This document shows, in pieces, positions 34,051 to 42,937 of a stretch of 64,000 nt of DNA. The stretch spans positions 6,507,071 through 6,571,070 of the forward strand of contig NZ_RRCN01000001.1 of assembly GCF_003863965.1 (NCBI RefSeq), written 5' to 3'. The translations under genes were made by a program, and so were the position numbers. Each line of letters begins with the position of its first letter. Positions within the stretch are counted from its first letter, which is position 1. The stretch is from Paenibacillus oralis. GTDB taxonomy: Bacteria; Bacillota; Bacilli; Paenibacillales; Paenibacillaceae. The notes beneath the pieces are model-generated. The model did no database searches. It was not told the origin of the DNA and worked only from the letters and a program-made list of their open reading frames with translations.

Positions 34051-36855
34051 TTATGCACGAATATTTGTACTTTTCGCGGCTCCCAGCGGACGCGGACCGT
34101 TGAAGCCGCGGCGCTTGCGGTTCCCGGACCAGACGCTGCCCGCGCCCAACAGGAACGTCGGAATGCCGGCGGCTACCAGCGTAATCGCCCATTCCCGCGC
34201 GCCGAGCGGAACCGTTTTAAAGATCGGCTGCAGCGGTTCGATGTACATGACGCCAAGCATCAAAATGACGGAAGACAAGACCGCAAGCACCAATAACTTG
34301 TTTTGCAAGATGTTGCGGTGAAAAATCGAACGCGAGCTGCGGCAGTCGAAGACGTGGATCAACTGCGCCATGACCAAAGTGGCGAAAGCGACCGACTGCG
34401 CTTTGATCAGTTGGCCCGGATCGTCCGGCGCGTACTGCAGCGTCAGCCAGAAGGCGCCAAGCGTACACACGCCGATCAGCACGCCGCGGCTGATGATTTT
34501 CCAGCCCAAACGCCGGGCAAAAATATTTTCGTTCGCCCCGCGCGGCTTGTGCTCCATCAAATCTTTCTCCGGCTGGTCCACCCCAAGCGCCATCGCCGGC
34601 AGGCCGTCGGTGACGAGGTTCACCCACAAGATCTGAATGGGCAGCAGCGGCAGCGGCAGCCCGGCCAGCATGGCGAAAAACATCGTCAAAATTTCCCCGA
34701 CGTTCGACGCCAGCAAATAGCGGATGAACTTGCGGATGTTCTCGTAAATGTTCCGGCCCTCCTCGATCGCGGCCACAATCGACGTAAAGTTGTCGTCGCT
34801 CAGGATCAAGGAAGAAGCCTCTTTGGAGACGTCGGTTCCGGTCATGCCCATCGCGATGCCGATGTCGGCCGCTTTGATCGCCGGCGCGTCGTTGACGCCG
34901 TCGCCGGTCATCGCCACGACATGTCCTCTGCGCTGCAGAGCTTTGACGATCCGCAGCTTATGTTCCGGAGAAACCCGGGAATACACGTAGATGTTCTCCA
35001 CCTGACGTTCGAGTTCTTCATCGCTGAGCCCTTCCAGCTGCTGGCCGGACATCGCGGAGCCGCCGCGCGGCAAAATGCCGAGCTCGGAGGCGATCGCTTC
35101 GGCGGTAAGCCCATGGTCCCCGGTGATCATCACCGTTTTGATACCCGCCTTGCGGCAGACGTTGATCGCGTCCCGCGCTTCGCGCCGCGGCGGATCGATC
35201 ATGCCCGCCAGGCCGACGAAAATCAGCTGCGATTCCACGCCGTCCTCACCATCTGCCCCTTCATGAGATCTTAATTCCCGGTACGCCATGCCGAGCACGC
35301 GCAGCGCGCCGCGGGCCATCTTTTCGTTGGCGGCCTGCACCCGCTGGCGGAATGTCCCGGTAAAAGGCACCACTTTCCCTTCCCACAAAATATACGAGCA
35401 GCGCTCCAGCAGCATATCCGGCGCACCTTTCACCAGCGCCATTTTACCGCCCTGATGCGAAACGATCACGGACATCGCCTTACGCTTAGAATCGAACGGA
35501 AACTCCCGCTCGCGCGTATACATGCCGCTTAAGGAGGCCGGGGACAAGCCCATTTTTGAAGCCAGCGTAACCAAAGCCCCTTCGGTCGGGTCGCCTTTTA
35601 ATTTCCAAACCGGGCCCACCGCCGCTTCATCTTTCGTCTTGCGCCGGCCGCGTTGTTCCGGGTCATCCTCATATATGACGGCATTGCTGCACAGCGCGCT
35701 GATTTGCAGCAGCCGGCGCAGGCTTTGATCCTTGCGCAAATCGACCGGGCTGTCCCCCTCGAGGATGTTGCCGACCGGCTCGTAGCCTTCACCGGTGACC
35801 TCCAAAGAACGGCCCTCCAGCCAAAGGCGGGTAACGGTCATTTTGTTTTGCGTCAGCGTGCCGGTTTTATCCGAGCAAATGACCGATGCGCAGCCCAGCG
35901 TTTCCACCGAAGGCAGCTTGCGGACGATCGCTTTGCGTTTGATCATCCGCTGTACGCCGAGCGCCAGGGCGATCGTGACGATGGCCGGCAGACCTTCCGG
36001 AATCGCGGCGACCGCCAGACTGACCCCGGCAAAAAACATGCCGCTCGCCGGCTGCCCCTGTAAAATGCCCAGCAGCACCACGAGCACGGTCAGGCCAAGC
36101 GCCATGTAGATCAGAATTTTCCCAAGCTGCTCAAGCCGCCGCTGCAGCGGCGTTTCCTGAGCTTCGGTATTTTGGATCAGGTCGGCGATTTTCCCCATTT
36201 CGGTGTCCATGCCCGTCCGGATAACGATGCCTCGCCCGGTACCGCGGGTAATCATCGTGCCCATAAAGCCGATATTTTTCTGGTCGCCGAGCGGCACTTC
36301 ACTTTCTTTCAGCACCCCGGCATGCTTGCCGACCGGATGCGATTCGCCCGTAAGCGCGGATTCCTCGACGTCCAGGCTGTTTGTGGACAACCAGCGGATA
36401 TCCGCCGGAATCCGGTCGCCGCTCTCCAGGGCAACGATGTCCCCGGGAACAAGCTCCCGGGCCGGCACATGCTTCACGGTTCCTTCCCTTAGCACGTTGG
36501 CGTGCGGCGCCGAAAGCTGCTTCAGCGCGCGCAGGGAGCGCTCCGCCCGGAATTCCTGGATGAACCCCAGCACCCCGTTCAAAACAATGATGGCTATAAT
36601 CGTCACGGCGTCCAAATATTCACCGAGAAATCCCGAGATCAGCGTGGCGCCCATCAGCACCAGCATCATGAAATCCTTAAACTGATTCAGAAACAGCAGG
36701 ATCGGGGAAATCCGCTTCCCTTCTTCGAGCTCGTTCCAGCCGCTCTCCTCGCGTCTTCGTTGCGCTTCCTCGTCGGACAACCCCTGATCACGCGTGACGC
36801 CAAGCCGTTCCAAAAGCGCTTCAGCACTCCACTGGTGCCAGTTTTTTTGTTCCAT
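34051..36855 (-). CDS. P-type Ca2+-transporting ATPase (type IIA, YloB-like)
   Basis: 934 residues. Pumps Ca2+ out of the cytoplasm at the cost of ATP. N-terminal cation-ATPase domain, TGES dephosphorylation loop (EESALTGESHPVG), PEGLPAIVT in helix M4 (ion site), phosphorylation motif SDKTGTLTQNKM, hinge GDGVNDAPA, and helices M5-M10 in the C-terminal third. Similar to SERCA-type pumps and to B. subtilis YloB, which is also next to rqcH. Transport of Mn2+ cannot be excluded. Ribosome site AAGGGGAATAGGGG. Divergent from rqcH over 185 bp. Confidence 0.94.
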   Translation of the reverse strand: MEQKNWHQWSAEALLERLGVTRDQGLSDEEAQRRREESGWNELEEGKRISPILLFLNQFKDFMMLVLMGATLISGFLGEYLDAVTIIAIIVLNGVLGFIQEFRAERSLRALKQLSAPHANVLREGTVKHVPARELVPGDIVALESGDRIPADIRWLSTNSLDVEESALTGESHPVGKHAGVLKESEVPLGDQKNIGFMGTMITRGTGRGIVIRTGMDTEMGKIADLIQNTEAQETPLQRRLEQLGKILIYMALGLTVLVVLLGILQGQPASGMFFAGVSLAVAAIPEGLPAIVTIALALGVQRMIKRKAIVRKLPSVETLGCASVICSDKTGTLTQNKMTVTRLWLEGRSLEVTGEGYEPVGNILEGDSPVDLRKDQSLRRLLQISALCSNAVIYEDDPEQRGRRKTKDEAAVGPVWKLKGDPTEGALVTLASKMGLSPASLSGMYTREREFPFDSKRKAMSVIVSHQGGKMALVKGAPDMLLERCSYILWEGKVVPFTGTFRQRVQAANEKMARGALRVLGMAYRELRSHEGADGEDGVESQLIFVGLAGMIDPPRREARDAINVCRKAGIKTVMITGDHGLTAEAIASELGILPRGGSAMSGQQLEGLSDEELERQVENIYVYSRVSPEHKLRIVKALQRRGHVVAMTGDGVNDAPAIKAADIGIAMGMTGTDVSKEASSLILSDDNFTSIVAAIEEGRNIYENIRKFIRYLLASNVGEILTMFFAMLAGLPLPLLPIQILWVNLVTDGLPAMALGVDQPEKDLMEHKPRGANENIFARRLGWKIISRGVLIGVCTLGAFWLTLQYAPDDPGQLIKAQSVAFATLVMAQLIHVFDCRSSRSIFHRNILQNKLLVLAVLSSVILMLGVMYIEPLQPIFKTVPLGAREWAITLVAAGIPTFLLGAGSVWSGNRKRRGFNGPRPLGAAKSTNIRA

Positions 36856-37040
36856 CCCCTATTCCCCTTCCGTTTTTTGTGCAGTTTCAGCGTGAAGGCT
36901 TTTCCACCTAGGGTAAATGTATTCCGGCCAGTCCCAAATTATCACAGCGGAGCCCTTAAGTTTTTGCCCAAAGTATGGCATCATAGAAGAGGCGTTTTCT
37001 TTAACATTACTTAGACAGAAAGACAGGAGATAACAAGCTT

Positions 37041-38804
37041 ATGGCACTCGATGGCATTGTAACCCGTGCGCTCGTTCATGAACTGCAAGCCTGCATAGGG
37101 GGGCGCATCAATAAAATACACCAGCCCGCGGCCAGCGACATCGTGTTGGCCCTGCGTACGCAGGGTGGCAACCGGCGCCTGCTGCTGTCGGCGAATCCGA
37201 CGTATCCGCGCGTTCATTTTACGGAAAGCTCTTTTCCGAATCCGCTGGAAGCTCCGATGTTCTGCATGCTGCTGCGCAAGCATTTTGAAGGAGGAACCAT
37301 CGAAGCGATCAGCCAGGTCGGCATGGAGCGGATCATCCATATCGATGTCCGCACGCGCGATGAGCTTGGCGATCTGTCGTTGAAGAGGGTCATCATCGAA
37401 CTGATGGGCCGGCACAGCAACATCATTCTCGTCGATCCGGCGGCAGGAGTTCAGCTTGACGGAATCCACCATGTGACCCCGGCCATCAGCGGCTACCGCG
37501 TCGTTATGCCCGGATTCGCCTACACCCATCCTCCCGAGCAGCACAAGCTCGACCCGCTGGGCGCGGAGCGCGCCGGGTTTTTGGCGGCTTACCGGGAGGC
37601 GGAGCAGGCCGGAAAAGGCAGCGGCTGGCTGGTCGAGGCCTATAACGGATTAAGCCCGCTGATCGCCGGGGAAATTTACGCCCGGGCGGGCCTGACCGGA
37701 CCCGACAAGGAACAAACCGGCCTTGATTCTGCGGAGCGGCTATGGCAGGCTTTTTCCGCGCTGATGGAAGATGTCCGGGGCCACGCTTATACCCCGGTGA
37801 CGGGCGAAACCGCCAAAGGAAAAAGCGTGTTTTCCGCGATCCGGCTGACGCAAATCCAGGGCGAACTGCGGACTTACAAGTCGATCAGCGAATGCATGGA
37901 GGACTATTACGGAGACAAAGCGCGGCGCGACACCGTTAAACAGAAAACGGGCGACCTGCTGCGGTTTTTGCAAAACGAACGGAACAAAAACATCAAAAAG
38001 CTGGCCAACCTGGAAAAAGACTTAAACGAAGCGGAGGACGCCGAACGCTACCGGATCTGGGGCGAGTTGCTGCTTCCATCCCTGCATGCGATCCGCAAAG
38101 GCGACCGCTCCGTGGAACTGGTCAATTATTACGACGAGGAGCAAAAGACCGAAACGATCCCGCTCGACCCGCTGCTCAGCCCTTCGGAGAACGCCCAGCG
38201 CTATTTTAAGAAATACAATAAATTCAAAAACAGCCTCGCCGTCATCCACGAACAGATGAAGCTGGCCGGGGAGGAAATCGCTTATCTGCAAGGGCTGCTG
38301 CAGCAGCTGGACGACGCTACATTAAGCGATATCGACGAAATCCGCGAGGAGTTGACCCAGCAAGGGTATTTACGGGACCGGGGAAAAAAGGGCGGCAAAA
38401 AGAAGAAAAAAGGCGACCGTCCGACGCTGCACCTCTACACTTCCTCGGAAGGCATCGAAATTTACGTCGGCAAAAACAATCTGCAAAACGAGTACGTCAC
38501 GAACCGGCTGGGCAAACCAAACGACACCTGGCTGCATACGAAGGACATTCCGGGCTCGCATGTGCTGATCCGCAGCGATAGCTACGGGGAGGCTACTTTG
38601 AATGAAGCGGCCCAACTGGCCGCGTATTTCAGCCAGGCCAAACAGTCCAGCAGCGTGCCGGTCGACTGCACCCTGATCCGCCACGTGCGCAAGCCGAGCG
38701 GGGCGAAGCCCGGCTTCGTCATTTATGACCATCAGCGGACATTGTTCGTGACGCCCGACGAGCAGCTGATCAAGGCTTTGCCGAGCTCCGTCAAAAACGG
38801 TTAG
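37041..38804 (+). CDS. rqcH: Ribosome-associated quality control protein RqcH (NFACT family)
   Basis: 587 residues. Binds peptidyl-tRNA-obstructed 50S subunits and adds C-terminal alanine tails that mark stalled peptides for proteolysis. NFACT-N domain (1-225) starts MALDGIVTRALVHEL and contains NIILVDP; a coiled-coil arm runs about 300-440; a Lys/Gly-rich loop (GKKGGKKKKKG, about 450) precedes the NFACT-R domain with NDTWLHTKDIPGSHV (about 493-507). It has also been annotated as fibronectin-binding protein. CAGGAGATAACAAGCTT precedes ATG. Confidence 0.95.
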   Translation: MALDGIVTRALVHELQACIGGRINKIHQPAASDIVLALRTQGGNRRLLLSANPTYPRVHFTESSFPNPLEAPMFCMLLRKHFEGGTIEAISQVGMERIIHIDVRTRDELGDLSLKRVIIELMGRHSNIILVDPAAGVQLDGIHHVTPAISGYRVVMPGFAYTHPPEQHKLDPLGAERAGFLAAYREAEQAGKGSGWLVEAYNGLSPLIAGEIYARAGLTGPDKEQTGLDSAERLWQAFSALMEDVRGHAYTPVTGETAKGKSVFSAIRLTQIQGELRTYKSISECMEDYYGDKARRDTVKQKTGDLLRFLQNERNKNIKKLANLEKDLNEAEDAERYRIWGELLLPSLHAIRKGDRSVELVNYYDEEQKTETIPLDPLLSPSENAQRYFKKYNKFKNSLAVIHEQMKLAGEEIAYLQGLLQQLDDATLSDIDEIREELTQQGYLRDRGKKGGKKKKKGDRPTLHLYTSSEGIEIYVGKNNLQNEYVTNRLGKPNDTWLHTKDIPGSHVLIRSDSYGEATLNEAAQLAAYFSQAKQSSSVPVDCTLIRHVRKPSGAKPGFVIYDHQRTLFVTPDEQLIKALPSSVKNG

Positions 38805-38831
38805 CGGAAATAGCCGGCAGACCGCGCAAAA

Positions 38832-38872
38832 AAAGCAGCCCCGAAGTCCGTTTTGGACCTCGGGGCTGCTTT
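38832..38872. terminator. Bidirectional terminator between rqcH and the PHP gene
   Basis: AAAGCAGCCCCGAAGTCC (38832-38849) pairs with GGACCTCGGGGCTGCTTT (38855-38872) apart from one mismatch. A-rich left and T-rich right flanks serve the convergent genes on both sides. Confidence 0.9.
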
Positions 38873-38883
38873 GTGTTTGAGCA

Positions 38884-39765
38884 TCATTGCGCCCGGCCGG
38901 CCAGCGCCGCTGACTTAAGCCGCTCCACCGTCCCCGGCGGGGCGGTGCGGCTGCCGAGATCGCCGTGGAACACGACGCCCTGGCGCACGCCGTGGTAATC
39001 CGACCCGCCCGTGGCGATCAACCCGAATTGTTCGGCCATCGCCATGTATCGCTTCTCCTCGTCCGGACCGTGGTCGGAATGGTAAACTTCGATGCCCGCG
39101 GGTTTCCCGTTTTCGAGAATCTTTCGCACCAGATCGTCGTCGCCGTACAAGCCCGGATGGGCCAGCACCGGCGCTCCGCCGGCCTCGCGGATCCACTCCA
39201 TCGCTTCCTCGGGGCCGATCCTTGGCTGGGACGCGTACCCGGGTTTCCCTTCCGCCAAATAGCGGTCAAACGCGTCCCGCATGTCCTTCGCAGCCCCTTT
39301 GCGGACGAGCGCGTCGGCGATATGCGGCCGCCCCACGCTTTCATCGGGGCGAAGCGGCCGCGACAAGCCGTCCTTCACCTCCTGCAGCGTGATCGGAATG
39401 CCGAGCTTTTGCAGGTTGGCGATAATTTTTTCGTTCCGCTCTTCGCGCACCGCCCGCAACCGCTCCAGCCGCTCCAGCAGCAGCCCGTCCCGGTCGTTCA
39501 AAAAATAACCGAGCACATGGATGTCCTTGCCCCCGGCCCGCGTGCTGATCTCGACTCCCGGTACAACGGCGAGCGAAAGCCGCTCCCCCGCTTCCCGGGC
39601 TTCCGCGATGCCGGCCACCGTGTCGTGATCGGTGATCGCCAGTCCCGCCAGGCCTTTTTCCTTGGCCAGCCTGACGTTTTCCGCCGGGGCGTTCATGCCG
39701 TCCGAAGCCTGCGTATGCGTATGTAAATCAAATTTACCCTCCCCTGCTTGCTGTGCCTGTGTCAT
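38884..39765 (-). CDS. PHP-domain phosphoesterase (YciV/RNase AM-like)
   Basis: 293 residues from ATG 39765 (GGAAGGAAGG upstream). PHP metal-binding residues: FDLHTHTQASDG, AITDHDTV, PGVEIS, VLAHPGLYG and GGSDYHG. The insertion between the PHP halves (about 105-190) is that of the YciV family, members of which hydrolyse 3',5'-nucleotide bisphosphates or trim RNA 5' ends. The substrate here is not proven. Convergent with rqcH; 29 bp after the LysR gene, so possibly co-transcribed with it. Confidence 0.85.
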   Translation of the reverse strand: MTQAQQAGEGKFDLHTHTQASDGMNAPAENVRLAKEKGLAGLAITDHDTVAGIAEAREAGERLSLAVVPGVEISTRAGGKDIHVLGYFLNDRDGLLLERLERLRAVREERNEKIIANLQKLGIPITLQEVKDGLSRPLRPDESVGRPHIADALVRKGAAKDMRDAFDRYLAEGKPGYASQPRIGPEEAMEWIREAGGAPVLAHPGLYGDDDLVRKILENGKPAGIEVYHSDHGPDEEKRYMAMAEQFGLIATGGSDYHGVRQGVVFHGDLGSRTAPPGTVERLKSAALAGRAQ

Positions 39766-39794
39766 CCTTCCTTCCACTTCCTTTGTTGTCTATT

Positions 39795-40694
39795 TTATCC
39801 TCCGTATTCCCGCAAAAACGTCAGGAATGTCACCGCGCTGACCGGCAGCAGCGTCGATTTCAAGTGGATCGAATAAAATTTCCGCTTAAAAGAGACACCT
39901 TCGATGTCGAGCGCCTCCATGAGGCCAAGCGCCTGTTCATGCTTGACGGAAGACGGGGAGATGATCGTAATCCCGATTCCCGCTTCGACCGCCGATTTGA
40001 CCGCTCCCGTACTGCCCAGCTCCATAACGGTTTGAACCCGGCTCATCTCGATCCCGCGGCGCTTAAATTCGGCTTCCATTACCTGGCGCGTCCCGGAGCC
40101 TTTTTCCCGCAGCACAAACGGATAAGAAACAACCTCCTCCAACGTCACCGTCTTTTTGCCGGACAGCGGATGCCCCGACGGAACGATCAGTTTCAGCTCA
40201 TCCTCCATCACCGGCTCCGATACCATATCCGGGTGCTGGACGGGCGCTTCGACGAGTCCGAAATTGAGCTGATGACCCACGATCTCCTCGATAATTTGCG
40301 TTGTATTCATCACTTTCATCACGATCGAAATGTGCGGATACCGCTGCCCGAACGGTCCGAGCAGCCGCGGCAGCACGTATTCCCCGATCGTCAGGCTCGC
40401 CCCGAGCTGAAGCCTGCCTTCCAGCATCGAAGTATACCGCGACATCGCCTGCTCGGTTTCCCGGATAAGCTCAACGCTTTTTCGGGCAAACGGAATCAGC
40501 GTCTGTCCCGCCTCCGTCAGCTCGATTTTTTTCGTCGATCTGACCAGCAGCTTGCAGCCGAAATAATCCTCCAGCGATTGGATCTGCATCGTCACCGCCG
40601 GCTGCGTCATGTGGAGCGCCTGAGCGGCCGCCGAAAAGCTTCCCCGCTCCGCGACCGTGTAAAAAATATGGAGCTGGTGGTAGTTCAACGCCAT
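39795..40694 (-). CDS. LysR-family transcriptional regulator
   Basis: 299 residues. Winged helix-turn-helix at residues 4-62 (LHIFYTVAERGSFSAAAQAL, MTQPAVTMQIQSLE) and a periplasmic-binding-like effector domain at about 90-295. It resembles the CysL/YwfK-type group that often controls sulfur or selenium metabolism, but no such target gene is next to it. Followed 29 bp later by the PHP gene. Effector and regulon unknown. Confidence 0.9.
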   Translation of the reverse strand: MALNYHQLHIFYTVAERGSFSAAAQALHMTQPAVTMQIQSLEDYFGCKLLVRSTKKIELTEAGQTLIPFARKSVELIRETEQAMSRYTSMLEGRLQLGASLTIGEYVLPRLLGPFGQRYPHISIVMKVMNTTQIIEEIVGHQLNFGLVEAPVQHPDMVSEPVMEDELKLIVPSGHPLSGKKTVTLEEVVSYPFVLREKGSGTRQVMEAEFKRRGIEMSRVQTVMELGSTGAVKSAVEAGIGITIISPSSVKHEQALGLMEALDIEGVSFKRKFYSIHLKSTLLPVSAVTFLTFLREYGG

Positions 40695-40744
40695 CGTCCG
40701 CTACCCCCCTTTCTTTAACCCTACAATAGCATGTTCAGGCCAAC

Positions 40745-40767
40745 AAAAAAAGCATGCCGCTTGAGCA
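40745..40767 (-). terminator. Terminator after the 145-residue gene
   Basis: Minus strand GCATGCTCAAGCGGCATGC followed by seven T (40742-40748): the GCATGC arms pair around a short loop. It separates the orphan gene from the LysR gene. Confidence 0.7.
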
Positions 40768-40812
40768 TGCGAACCTTGCTATACGTCCAATCTCCATCCG
40801 CTTAACATCGCG

Positions 40813-41250
40813 TCATCTGCGTTTGCGGCTGTTTTTGATCAACGTCATCCGCCGGGAGTGGCGCAGCCAGGAATAATAGGATTTCAAATCGCGCAATTCA
40901 ATCGTTTCCGACATCCGGCCCAGGAACGTAACGATAATCATCCGGTGCAGCGGCCGGCCGGCCAAATCGAATTCGCCCGGAATTTCCGTAAATTCGGCAA
41001 CCATAACCAAGTCGTCGTCAATCAAATAGACGTCCTCTTCCTTCCGGTAGTATGGGGTAATCCGCCCCTGCTTCAAGCATTCCCAAGCCCATCCGGCAAT
41101 TTGCTCGAATCCGATGTTTTCCCGGTTGACCCGATCGTGATATCTGCTTCTTGCGTGGTTTGTCACCACGATGTCCGCTACTCTTTTATCCCCTAAAATA
41201 ATATGGAAAGCTTCATAGGTTCCCCAACGCTCCGTCGCCCTATCTCTCAT
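40813..41250 (-). CDS. Conserved-looking protein of unknown function, possible DUF4258/RelE-like fold
   Basis: 145 residues from ATG 41250 (GAGGTGCGGC upstream; a GTG at 41262 is less likely). Not recognised with confidence. Features: an N-terminal ADIVVTNHARSRYHDRV segment with the H-A-x-x-R-x-x-x-R spacing seen in DUF4258 proteins, a Trp-rich stretch (GWAWECLKQG), a beta-hairpin-like EEDVYLIDDDLVMVAEF, an LHRMIIVTFLGR strand and a very basic C terminus (RHSRRMTLIKNSRKRR). No signal peptide or membrane helix. It is a single-gene unit with its own promoter and terminator and a short upstream ORF that overlaps its start. Confidence 0.75.
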   Translation of the reverse strand: MRDRATERWGTYEAFHIILGDKRVADIVVTNHARSRYHDRVNRENIGFEQIAGWAWECLKQGRITPYYRKEEDVYLIDDDLVMVAEFTEIPGEFDLAGRPLHRMIIVTFLGRMSETIELRDLKSYYSWLRHSRRMTLIKNSRKRR

Positions 41251-41308
41251 GCCGCACCTCACATTTAATAGGCTTGTTCAACATACTAACCGTCAATTTC
41301 ATGTTCAT
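41240..41308 (-). CDS. Possible 22-residue leader peptide overlapping the orphan gene
   Basis: ATG 41308 (or ATG 41302) opens a 22-codon frame, MNMKLTVSMLNKPIKCEVRH then ER, ending at TAG 41240 inside the next gene. AAAGAGG lies upstream at 41312-41318. The frame overlaps the downstream start by 11 nt in another phase, the geometry of translational coupling. The same stretch can form a hairpin (AGGCTT/AAGCCT, 41269-41315). There is no homology evidence. Confidence 0.4.
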   Translation of the reverse strand: MNMKLTVSMLNKPIKCEVRHER

Positions 41309-41378
41309 AAGCCTCTTTGCCAACAGACTCATGTAACTATATAGGTCTTTTTGACTAAGCACTTTTACCTATTATATT

Positions 41379-41407
41379 ATATAATTTCCTATTCTTCTAC
41401 AAGGCAA
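41379..41407 (-). promoter_or_regulatory. Candidate promoter of the orphan gene
   Basis: Minus strand TTGCCT (41402-41407), 17-bp spacer, TTATAT (41379-41384). It gives a leader of about 120 nt that includes the short ORF and hairpin. No gene is seen between here and 41660. Confidence 0.5.
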
Positions 41408-41660
41408 GCGCTCGCAAATCGTAAAAAAAGTATAAACTTAGAAACTTTAGACCTATTTTTGGCATCGACAACATGGCGTATCCATAATTATAGCCGGCTT
41501 TGCATTAGACGTTCGCCTTCAATAAAGCGCAGAACCGCGTTCCATTGCAGGCACATTTGAGACGCGTTCACGCTTTCACTTGGAAAAATTCAATATTACC
41601 ATCATACTTCTATTCTATTGGATATATCCAATGACAATGCCAATACTTAGTTTACCCTAA

Positions 41661-41960
41661 GAAAAACGCCTGACGGCGTTCTTAAGTGTTCTGACTTCTA
41701 TTTGGACGCTGCTCTAACGGACACCAGCGACCTTATCCGCCCATTTCCCGGGTATTTCCCAGCCTAACGGACACAGGCGACCCTATTTCGCTCTAAACCC
41801 GTTCATCCAGGACGATTTGCGGTAAATAAGGTCTTCTGTGTCCGTTACATTTTGCAAACCTCCGTTTTTCCGCAGATAACGCCTCTGGTGTCCCTTAGCC
41901 TTCAAGCCCTCATCTTACCTCTATCTGCGCATCGTCCTCTACCCCGCCGTAATTTTGTAA
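41661..41960. repeat. Family B repeat element, copy 1 (about 300 bp)
   Basis: Nearly the same sequence recurs at 60621-60966. It contains four versions of a roughly 28-bp unit: two forward, CTAACGGACACCAGCGACCT (41712) and CTAACGGACACAGGCGACCC (41764), and two inverted, ending TGTGTCCGTTA (about 41847) and GGTGTCCCTTA (about 41899). The head-to-head order allows a large fold-back. The left border is a hairpin AACGCC/GGCGTT at 41665-41680. No ORF is shared between copies. Confidence 0.8.
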
Positions 41961-41973
41961 ATAATTCCGGCGT

Positions 41974-42010
41974 TAAAAAAAACACCCGGCTGCTTTCGAT
42001 AGCTGCCGGG
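41974..42010 (-). terminator. ylbF-ylbG terminator
   Basis: Minus strand CCCGGC and GCCGGG arms (around 41984-42010) followed by an eight-T run at 41975-41982. Located 15 bp after the ylbG stop. Confidence 0.8.
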
Positions 42011-42024
42011 CGCTTCTCGTTATC

Positions 42025-42288
42025 TTACAGTCCGTAATACCGGGTTTTGTCCGGAACATCCTTGCTGTATTCCGTCTTGATTTCCCCGCGGTAAGATCGT
42101 TCGATTTTGCGGACATAGGAGAGCTTGCGAATGTTGCGCATAATGTCTTCGGCGCGCTCCGCGTCCACATACATGACCACATAATGCATGCGCCGGGACA
42201 AGTAGTGCACGCTCCCGTACTTCTCCAAATTTCTTGCCGCCTTTAAATCGCTGACCCAAATAATATAGCCTGTACGCTCCGGAAACAT
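42025..42288 (-). CDS. ylbG: YlbG family protein (UPF0298)
   Basis: 87 residues. Function not established. It matches YlbG of Bacillales in length and in the segments GYIIWVSDLKAARNLEKYG, HYLSRRMHYVVMYVD and IRKLSYVRKIERSYRGEIKTE. Cytoplasmic, no signal peptide. GGAGGGGGGGAATC upstream. Pairs with ylbF as in Bacillus, 101 bp away, and is probably co-transcribed. Confidence 0.9.
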   Translation of the reverse strand: MFPERTGYIIWVSDLKAARNLEKYGSVHYLSRRMHYVVMYVDAERAEDIMRNIRKLSYVRKIERSYRGEIKTEYSKDVPDKTRYYGL

Positions 42289-42389
42289 GATTCCCCCCCT
42301 CCCGGGTACGTTATAAATTTCGGCGGCCGTGAGCTATCCAACTGCTGCAGACTGGCCGCGTTTCGAATTTAATGGCGGCATTTGCCGCT

Positions 42390-42830
42390 TTAACCGCAGC
42401 TGCACTTGCCGCCGCTCCCGCATCCGCCGCCTTTCGGATTCGGATCGTTGCTCGGCACCTTGATGCTGTCCGAGACGGCATAAGCGATCATTTCCGACAT
42501 CTCGTGCAGGATGTCGTCGAGCTCGTTTTCGGCCGCTTTGAATTTGCGGACGGCTTCAAACTGCTCCAGCTCCTTCTCGACCGCAGCCACTCTATCTTTG
42601 GCTTCATGGTAGTTGGGATGGAAATGACCGAAGCGTTCCGTTTCCTGGAAGAGCTCTTTCTGCGATTCCAGCTTCTTGACCAATGCCTGAATCCCGGCAT
42701 CTTCCTCTACGCGGCGTTTCCAGTATAAATAATCGGACACGGCGCGCGAGTTATTTATCATATCGCCCAATTCATAGGCGTATGTCAGCACGGCGGCCAT
42801 ATCGACCGTGTTCTTCTCGATTACGCTCAT
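42390..42830 (-). CDS. ylbF: YlbF/RicF family regulator with C-terminal cysteine cluster
   Basis: 146 residues. In B. subtilis YlbF joins YmcA and YaaT in the Ric complex, which carries iron-sulfur clusters and promotes RNase Y processing, biofilm, competence and sporulation. The body is helical (about 10-125); the end is GGGCGSGGKCSCG, three cysteines in a Gly-rich tail suited to cluster binding. The ribosome site is poorly placed (AAGGAG about 20 nt before ATG), so expression may be weak or the start may differ. Confidence 0.88.
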   Translation of the reverse strand: MSVIEKNTVDMAAVLTYAYELGDMINNSRAVSDYLYWKRRVEEDAGIQALVKKLESQKELFQETERFGHFHPNYHEAKDRVAAVEKELEQFEAVRKFKAAENELDDILHEMSEMIAYAVSDSIKVPSNDPNPKGGGCGSGGKCSCG

Positions 42831-42937
42831 GAATTTTCAACTCGATTCTGCTCCTTATTATCCACCGGAGGTAGACGACATAATCATATCACAATCCGGC
42901 TATAAGAAGAAGGGGTTCATCCTTCCTAATCCCCGGC

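Noticed and set aside
41351..41560. 69-codon plus-strand frame in the gap before the family B repeat
   Set aside because: No ribosome site, AT-rich, overlaps the candidate promoter of the minus-strand orphan gene.
41700..41900. CRISPR-like array
   Set aside because: Repeat units are few, inverted relative to each other and irregularly spaced; no cas genes are present.
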